Assembly (NCBI GenBank): GCA_965652025.1
Contig: CBFGTM010000004.1
Coordinates: 1 to 64,000 of the forward strand
Origin: CAVVWJ01 sp965652025
GTDB lineage: Bacteria; Gemmatimonadota; Gemmatimonadetes; Gemmatimonadales; GWC2-71-9
Length of the DNA: 64,000 bases
Direction of reading: 5' to 3'
In this document: one piece after another, positions 59,395 to 64,000 of the stretch
How the letters are laid out: each line of letters begins with the position of its first letter
Position numbering within the stretch: position 1 is the stretch's first letter
Notes under the pieces: model-generated
Databases searched by the model: none
What the model saw: only the letters and a program-made list of their open reading frames with translations
Told to the model about the DNA's origin: nothing
Made by a program: the position numbers and the translations under genes

Positions 59395-60996
59395 TTACTC
59401 CTCACCGCTCACAGTCGTCTTCATCAGCCACCAGCCCTTGGGATCTACTTCGATTCTCTTGGGCTTTTTCTTGATACCTTCCACTCCGATCCGGCTCTGG
59501 CGGCCGCTGATCTCGACTCGCACCGGCGTTCCATCGACCAGCAGAATCAGGTTGGGAATTCGGTAGACTCCCCACCCCGGCGCCTGGGTCTGCATGACAT
59601 CGAGGGTCAGCTTTTTGCCCCGGTGGCTCCACTTGATATCGAGAACCGGGTAGCCCGGTTGGGTGAGTGACTGCCGGAAGAACCACTCGAGGTCCTGGCC
59701 GGCGGCCTCCGACATGATGCGGGCAAAATCAGAGGAAAGTGCCGTGCTGTCCTGGTAAGTCTGGTAGTAGCGCCGCAATCCGGCATAGAAGCTCGAGTCG
59801 CCGATCACGCCGCGAAGCTGGTGCAGGACCCAGGAACCCTTCTGATAGTTATTGCTGTTGAGCAGGCCCAGCAGATCGGTCGCCGCTGAATCGAGAATCG
59901 GACGTTCGGTATCCTTGGACTCGAAGATCGCCTCGGCTGCTTTTGCCATCCCGGCCCGGAAGGCACTGTCGCCATCGGCGTGAGCACGCCACAGCGCCGC
60001 CAGGTAAGTGGCGAACCCTTCGGATAGCCAGAGATGGTGCCAGTCGGCCTCGGTGACTGCGTCACCGAACCACTGGTGGGCCGTCTCGTGGGCAACCAGC
60101 GCCTCGCCCATGGTGCTGTCGCGATAGCGCTTCTCGTCGTAAAAGATCGCGGTCGAGTTCTCCATGCCGCCAAACCGGGTACTCGACTCGACGTGCGCCA
60201 GACTGGGGTAGGGAAAGGGAGCAATGAGGCCGCTGAAAAACTCCAGGATCTCACCTGCGCGCCGAAAGGGTCGGGTCACCGCATAGGCCGAGTCCTGAGG
60301 GTAGGTCCACACGGTGAGCGGAACGCACTTGGCAGAGCAGGCAGCGTCAGGCAGGCGGGTGCGTGCCAGCCGGGCGATCCCGACCACCATCGTATACACC
60401 GGGATCGGAGTATCCAGCCGGTAGTGCCAGACCGCGTTGTCGTAGGCCAGGGTATCGATCTTTTCCAGCACGCCGTTGGCGATCACCTGCTGCCCCAGAG
60501 GAGCCTGCACGTGGAAGGCGACGGTGGCCTTGTCGCTGGGGTGGTCCTGGGACGGCAGCCAGAGATGGGCCCGGTCTGGCCAGTTATCGGCGAAGGTGGT
60601 GCGGGCCCCGTACTGGTTGGTTCCCACAATGAGCCCGTCTCGCACGTTGCCGCGGTAGCGGACCCGGGTGCTCAGGGTGTCGCCCGCTTGCTTCTGGTGG
60701 GGGACACCGACCCACTCTTCGCTCCGGCCGTACATCGTTCGCGCCAGGCGGGTGTTCGGCTTGCCGTCGATCAACACCCGGATGACGCGCATGCTGGAGT
60801 CCAGCTGCATCTCGACCACCTCGCTCGAGCGCAGCCGCCACTTGATCTCCACCTCGCCCAGGATGTGATTGCCGGTGTCGCTCGGCACCAGAGTGATGTC
60901 GTAGTGCAGCGCGTCGTGGGTGGGCCGGATAGTGTCGGCCCGCACGGCTAGCGGGGACTGCAGCGACGTCTGGAGCAAGAAGAGCGAGAGAAGCAT
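59395..60996 (-). CDS. M1-family metallopeptidase (aminopeptidase), exported
   Basis: About 533 residues. Signal peptide LLSLFLLQTSLQSPLAVRA. M1 motifs: GGMENSTAIFYDE (exopeptidase GGMEN-like), HETAH with a Glu nineteen residues later (LWLSEGFATYLA), the zinc site. A C-terminal domain without typical ERAP-type repeats follows. It should cut N-terminal residues of peptides in the periplasm. I chose the second ATG, six bases inside, because AGGA of the upstream palindromic repeat lies just before it. Coupled with the downstream lipoprotein gene. Confidence 0.92.
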   Translation of the reverse strand: MLLSLFLLQTSLQSPLAVRADTIRPTHDALHYDITLVPSDTGNHILGEVEIKWRLRSSEVVEMQLDSSMRVIRVLIDGKPNTRLARTMYGRSEEWVGVPHQKQAGDTLSTRVRYRGNVRDGLIVGTNQYGARTTFADNWPDRAHLWLPSQDHPSDKATVAFHVQAPLGQQVIANGVLEKIDTLAYDNAVWHYRLDTPIPVYTMVVGIARLARTRLPDAACSAKCVPLTVWTYPQDSAYAVTRPFRRAGEILEFFSGLIAPFPYPSLAHVESSTRFGGMENSTAIFYDEKRYRDSTMGEALVAHETAHQWFGDAVTEADWHHLWLSEGFATYLAALWRAHADGDSAFRAGMAKAAEAIFESKDTERPILDSAATDLLGLLNSNNYQKGSWVLHQLRGVIGDSSFYAGLRRYYQTYQDSTALSSDFARIMSEAAGQDLEWFFRQSLTQPGYPVLDIKWSHRGKKLTLDVMQTQAPGWGVYRIPNLILLVDGTPVRVEISGRQSRIGVEGIKKKPKRIEVDPKGWWLMKTTVSGEE

Positions 60997-60997
60997 T

Positions 60998-61068
60998 GTC
61001 ATCCTGAGCGCAGCGAAGGATCTCTTGGCCCCGGCGCGCGATCAAGAGATCCTTCGTTGCAGGATGAC
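60998..61068. repeat. Long palindromic repeat overlapping the M1 peptidase ribosome site
   Basis: GTCATCCTGAGCG and GAAGGATCTCTTG on the left pair with CAAGAGATCCTTCG and GCAGGATGAC on the right, around a loop GCCCCGGCGCGCGAT. This matches a dispersed repeat that I know from many bacterial genomes. Its left end lies directly in front of the M1 start, so its AGGAT on the minus strand doubles as that gene's ribosome site. Confidence 0.85.
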
Positions 61069-61075
61069 TGGCCTT

Positions 61076-61891
61076 TCACTTTCCCAGCCGCGCACGGTAG
61101 AACTCCAGAATCCTATCCCAAGCCCGCTTCACCTGGGGGCCGTCGGACCCTTGCCGCCCTGGCTTGAGAAACCCGTGGCCGGTTTCGGGATATACCTCGT
61201 AGGTGAAGGTCTTTCCTGCCGCTTCCATCTTGGCGGCCACATCGGGCAGGTTGGCATTGATCCGCTGGTCGTTTTCCCCGTAGACACCGAGCACCGGTGC
61301 CTTGATCTGCTTGATCGCAGCCGAATCGGGAGCGGGCCCGTAGGCCACGACCGCGGCCATGAGCCGAGGGTTATTGGTGGCGTAGCGGAAGCTCTGGCCG
61401 CCGCCCCAGCAGAAGCCGATGGTCCCGATGTGATCCTTCTCCACCGCGGGCAGCTTGTTCACGTAGTCGTAGGTGGCATTGAGATCGGCGGTGATCCGGT
61501 CGGGCTCCAGCTCACCGATCAGCTTGCGGCCCTCATCCTGATCCTTGGGCGACCGTCCATGCTTGGAGGAGAGCAGATCCGGCACGATGGCGACAAATCC
61601 CTCCTTGGCCAGCCGGTCCGCGACCGTCGGCTCCCAATCGGTGAGGCCGAAGATCTCGTGGATCACAATGACTGCCGGTGCCTTGGTCTTCCGTTCGGGG
61701 TATGCCACATACGCCCGGATGTTTTCCTTGCCCTTCTTGATGGTGACCCATTCGCCGTGGGTGGTGACCGGGTCCTGCCTTCGTTGGGGTGAGGCATCGA
61801 GCTGACGCCACATTACACCCGCTCCGACCAATGCCGCGAGGAACGCGATAACGGCGTAAGCTGCCATGCCTCGAAGATCGAGATCCGTCAT
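61076..61891 (-). CDS. Dienelactone hydrolase-family protein, membrane-anchored
   Basis: 271 residues. One N-terminal membrane helix (8-27), then an alpha/beta-hydrolase with the family Cys nucleophile Cys161 (GFCWGGGQS), IHEIFGL near 78-84, and the His in PETGHGF. An anchored form suggests a periplasmic enzyme acting on esters or lactones. ATG overlaps the TGA of the propeller lipoprotein gene (ATGA). The palindromic repeat follows 7 bp after the stop. Confidence 0.9.
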   Translation of the reverse strand: MTDLDLRGMAAYAVIAFLAALVGAGVMWRQLDASPQRRQDPVTTHGEWVTIKKGKENIRAYVAYPERKTKAPAVIVIHEIFGLTDWEPTVADRLAKEGFVAIVPDLLSSKHGRSPKDQDEGRKLIGELEPDRITADLNATYDYVNKLPAVEKDHIGTIGFCWGGGQSFRYATNNPRLMAAVVAYGPAPDSAAIKQIKAPVLGVYGENDQRINANLPDVAAKMEAAGKTFTYEVYPETGHGFLKPGRQGSDGPQVKRAWDRILEFYRARLGK

Positions 61892-62868
61892 GGGGCCTCC
61901 CAATACTGAACCTTGTTCACCATCAGCTGCGGCACCCCCACCCGAGAGTCCTTCGGGTTGAAGTCGATGTCGGCGGGCGAGGCGATGCCCGAAGCCACCT
62001 TCTTGGCCTCGCCCTTGGCGAGCACGAACAGGCTGGAGTCGGCCCAACTGGTCACCAGCACTCGGCCATCCGGAAGCAGGGCCACTCCATCCTGCTGTCC
62101 CGGGCCGTTGCCGAGCGAAGTGAGGTCCTTGTCACCTGGCTTCCAGCCATAGATGCCCTTGCCCAGGAACGACACGATGACGAACTGCTTGTTCCTCTCG
62201 TCCCAGGCGATCCCGTTGGGACCTTCGAGCTTGGGCGAGGTGAGCGCTGCGGTAGCGCCGGCCCGGGTGATGCGGAGAACCTGATCCGGCCCTGGATGTG
62301 AGGTCTCCCCCTTGGGGCCAAAGATTACCCCGGTGTCGGTCATGTAGACCGCGCCGTCGGGCCCCACCGCCGCGCCGTTCAGAAACTTGATCCGTCCCCG
62401 AGCGGTCACGTTGGCAATCGGAGCGCCGGTGCGCTTGTTGAAAGCCCGGGCGAAGTCGATATCGGCAACCCAGAGCGTGTCGCCCTTGATGGCCAAACCC
62501 TTGGGGGCGTTCAGTGTGACGCCCTTCTTACCGCCCTCGATGAACTTGAGCTGATACGGCGTGCCGTCGGGCCGGAGCCGACTGATGTAGCCGTTGTTGT
62601 CCTTGGCCGAGGGAAGTCCGTTCACGTTGGACACGAACCAGACGTCGAGCTCGCGGTCATAGCGGACTGACTCGGGGCCCTGGAGGTTGGAGGTCTCTCC
62701 GACCTTGCGGAACATCGCGGACATCTGCTCATAGACCGCGGCGGATTCGGCCAGGGCGCGGTCATCCGAAGCACCGCCGCCACCGCCACCGGGGCCGCGG
62801 TTACACCCGGCCAGGCCGAGAGTCCCCACGGCAACCAGCGTTATGAGCATGCGATTGGAATCGAGCAT
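61888..62868 (-). CDS. Beta-propeller (SMP-30/NHL-like) lipoprotein
   Basis: 326 residues. Signal peptide with lipobox GLAGC, then a Gly-rich linker. The body shows repeated NHL/SMP-30-type blades: GPESVRYDRELDVWFVSN, APKGLAIKGDTLWVADID, GAAVGPDGAVYMTDTG, GPNGIAWDERNKQFVIVSF, DGVALLPDGRVLVTSWADSS. Members bind or hydrolyse lactones; here it is coupled to a dienelactone-hydrolase gene, so a joint role on lactones is plausible but unproven. ATG with GGAGAGG upstream. Confidence 0.85.
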   Translation of the reverse strand: MLDSNRMLITLVAVGTLGLAGCNRGPGGGGGGASDDRALAESAAVYEQMSAMFRKVGETSNLQGPESVRYDRELDVWFVSNVNGLPSAKDNNGYISRLRPDGTPYQLKFIEGGKKGVTLNAPKGLAIKGDTLWVADIDFARAFNKRTGAPIANVTARGRIKFLNGAAVGPDGAVYMTDTGVIFGPKGETSHPGPDQVLRITRAGATAALTSPKLEGPNGIAWDERNKQFVIVSFLGKGIYGWKPGDKDLTSLGNGPGQQDGVALLPDGRVLVTSWADSSLFVLAKGEAKKVASGIASPADIDFNPKDSRVGVPQLMVNKVQYWEAP

Positions 62869-62902
62869 GAGGTGCCTCTCCATCAGGAGGAAAGCGCAAG
62901 TA

Positions 62903-62963
62903 TAGGCGGGTAGGCGGGTAAGCGGGTAGGCGCGTAGCTGGGTAAGCGGGTAGGCGGGTAGGG
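62903..62963. repeat. Octamer tandem repeat (about eight units)
   Basis: TAGGCGGG twice, TAAGCGGG, TAGGCGCG, TAGCTGGG, TAAGCGGG, TAGGCGGG and a partial TAGGG. Same family as 17782-17820. It fills the gap between the ParB-like stop and the propeller lipoprotein start (on the minus strand). Confidence 0.85.
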
Positions 62964-62964
62964 T

Positions 62965-63933
62965 TTACTCGTCGGGTGCGCCCCCAGCCCTCGCCACCTG
63001 GTCGGCCCGCACCTTGGCGGCGTCGAAGCGGCGGGCGGCCGCGAGCATGGTATCGATGGTCTCGTCCGGGTCGGGATTGCCGCCCCGCTTGAAACGAAGC
63101 GGATTGATCCGGGCGACTACAAACGGACGCAGGTAAGGACTGTCGAAGCCTCGGTCCTTGAGCCGCTTCATGGCTTCGGTAACCGCCTGGTCCAGCTCCA
63201 GCACCCGGGCCGCCCGTTCCCGGCGGGTCTCGAGCGCCTTGGGCAGTGCCGAAGCCAGCCACTTCTCGGCTCGACGGAGCACCGGATGGTAAGCTCCGCC
63301 GGCAAACCGTCCATTCTCCTGGTAGCAGAGTCCGATGGTGAGCAGCGCCGGCTCCTCGAACTCGATCTCAAACTCGCGCTCCGGCCGGCTCTCCGTCTCG
63401 GCCAGCAGCTCGGCGAGTCGGATCACCTCCAGCGATCGCTCCCGCAGGTTGTGCGCCTTTTCGGTGTTGAGCAGCAGGATCCGGTGGGCCACCTCCATTT
63501 CAGGAACTACGATAGCGACCGCGGTCCGGGCGCCGAGTCGCTTGAGCGCGGCCAGCCGATGATTACCGTTCGGGGTCCAATACTTTCCCTCGTCCGAGCG
63601 CACCACCACCATCGGATCGATGTAGCGCCCCAGCCGGTCCATCGCATCCGAGAGCCGCTCGACGTGGGGCTTGGACAGGTCCCGCTGGTAGGGAGTCGGT
63701 TCCACTTTTTCGATCGGGAGAGCGGCAAAGAGCTGCCAATTCCCGCCGAGGGGATCCTTGTACGGGGCGAGCACCGTGCCCCCGTCGGCCTGAATCGCCT
63801 CCGCCAACTCGGTCAGGCTGGCCGGCTGGCCGCCCGACGCGATGGCTTCCGGAGCAATGCCCCGGGAGCGGGGCTCGGCGGCTGGCTTCTTCCTCCGCCG
63901 CGGCTTACCCTCTTTTGACTTGGCCTCGGCCAC
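62965..63933 (-). CDS. ParB/Srx-superfamily nuclease-like protein
   Basis: 322 residues. After a basic, Ala-rich N-terminus, the ParB N-terminal (CTP/nucleotide-binding) fold is seen: LPIEKVEPTPYQRDLSKPHVERLSDAMD and NGNHRLAALKRLG at 122-134. There is no ParB-type helix-turn-helix pair that I recognise and no parA next to it, so a chromosome-partition role is unlikely; it belongs with the diverse ParB-like proteins. The long charged C-terminal part (ETRRERAARVLELDQAVTEAMKRLKDRGFDS) is unclear. GTG start with GAGG upstream. The last 67 bases of the window hold its leader only. Confidence 0.82.
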   Translation of the reverse strand: MAEAKSKEGKPRRRKKPAAEPRSRGIAPEAIASGGQPASLTELAEAIQADGGTVLAPYKDPLGGNWQLFAALPIEKVEPTPYQRDLSKPHVERLSDAMDRLGRYIDPMVVVRSDEGKYWTPNGNHRLAALKRLGARTAVAIVVPEMEVAHRILLLNTEKAHNLRERSLEVIRLAELLAETESRPEREFEIEFEEPALLTIGLCYQENGRFAGGAYHPVLRRAEKWLASALPKALETRRERAARVLELDQAVTEAMKRLKDRGFDSPYLRPFVVARINPLRFKRGGNPDPDETIDTMLAAARRFDAAKVRADQVARAGGAPDE

Positions 63934-64000
63934 TGGGACCTCTTTGGGGTCGGAGCACGAGTGACTCTACTTAACCTTTCCCGGGAGCGGGCGGAAGCCC

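Noticed and set aside
17782..62963. CRISPR arrays at the tandem repeats
   Set aside because: The units are 7-8 bases, directly adjacent, with no spacers and no cas genes.
62965..63933. Chromosome-partition ParB
   Set aside because: No parA next to it, no parS-like palindromes seen, and the helix-turn-helix region of ParB is not apparent.

Overview
The window is a dense, high-GC bacterial chromosome segment of about 55 protein genes with no rRNA or tRNA gene that I could recognise. Outer-membrane beta-barrels, several lipoproteins, a Tat-exported oxidase and an Omp85-type barrel point to a diderm, probably aerobic soil bacterium. The combination of two cyanophycin synthetases, EgtBDA, a split LigD/Ku system and frequent GTG/TTG starts would suit Gemmatimonadota or a neighbouring phylum, but this is an inference without a marker-gene tree.

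Layout. 0-5.4 kb: the end of a DUF4239 membrane gene, leuS carrying an in-frame repeat insertion, a membrane chemoreceptor-like protein and an M48 protease. 5.4-5.8 kb: a long imperfect inverted repeat. 5.8-9.3 kb: an EgtB-like protein that has lost iron ligands, isoaspartyl dipeptidase, inorganic pyrophosphatase and a PhnB-like protein. 9.3-15.5 kb: copper-enzyme region with a DUF998/NirK-like fusion, a flavodoxin stub, an MDR oxidoreductase, a histidine kinase/response regulator pair and a Tat multicopper oxidase. 15.7-25.2 kb: small membrane proteins followed by a cyanophycin locus: cyanophycinase, two full-length cyanophycin synthetases arranged tail to tail, and a third CphA-like protein that lacks the ATP-grasp domain. 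25-34 kb: methyltransferase, tail-anchored AAA+ ATPase, hydrolase, arginase, alkyltransferase-like protein, a CAAX-type M48 protease, a SOD-like lipoprotein and SseA. 34-38 kb: egtB-egtD-egtA (ergothioneine). 38-45.8 kb: ada, sufE, a short Rho, amidohydrolase, serC, serA and DUF1015. 45.8-48.4 kb: an OpuF/EgtU-like ABC importer. 48.7-52.6 kb: an anchored protein, a DnaA-box-like cluster, then ku, the ligD polymerase and the ligD ligase. 52.8-64 kb: three barrel proteins, a thioredoxin-like protein, a saccharopine-dehydrogenase-like enzyme, M1 peptidase, dienelactone hydrolase, a beta-propeller lipoprotein and a ParB-like protein.

How it fits together. Nitrogen storage is the strongest theme. 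CphA enzymes would build an Asp-Arg polymer, CphB would cut it to beta-Asp-Arg, IadA would split the dipeptide and arginase would use the arginine, all within 24 kb. A redox and DNA-damage theme is also present: ergothioneine, SseA, Ada, an alkyltransferase-like protein and NHEJ.

The most unusual items are the CphA homologue with its ATP-grasp domain cleanly missing, repeat elements inserted in frame into leuS (with an octamer variant that avoids stop codons), an EgtB relative without two iron ligands and the active-site loop, a membrane DUF998/nitrite-reductase-like fusion, and several families of short tandem repeats between genes.
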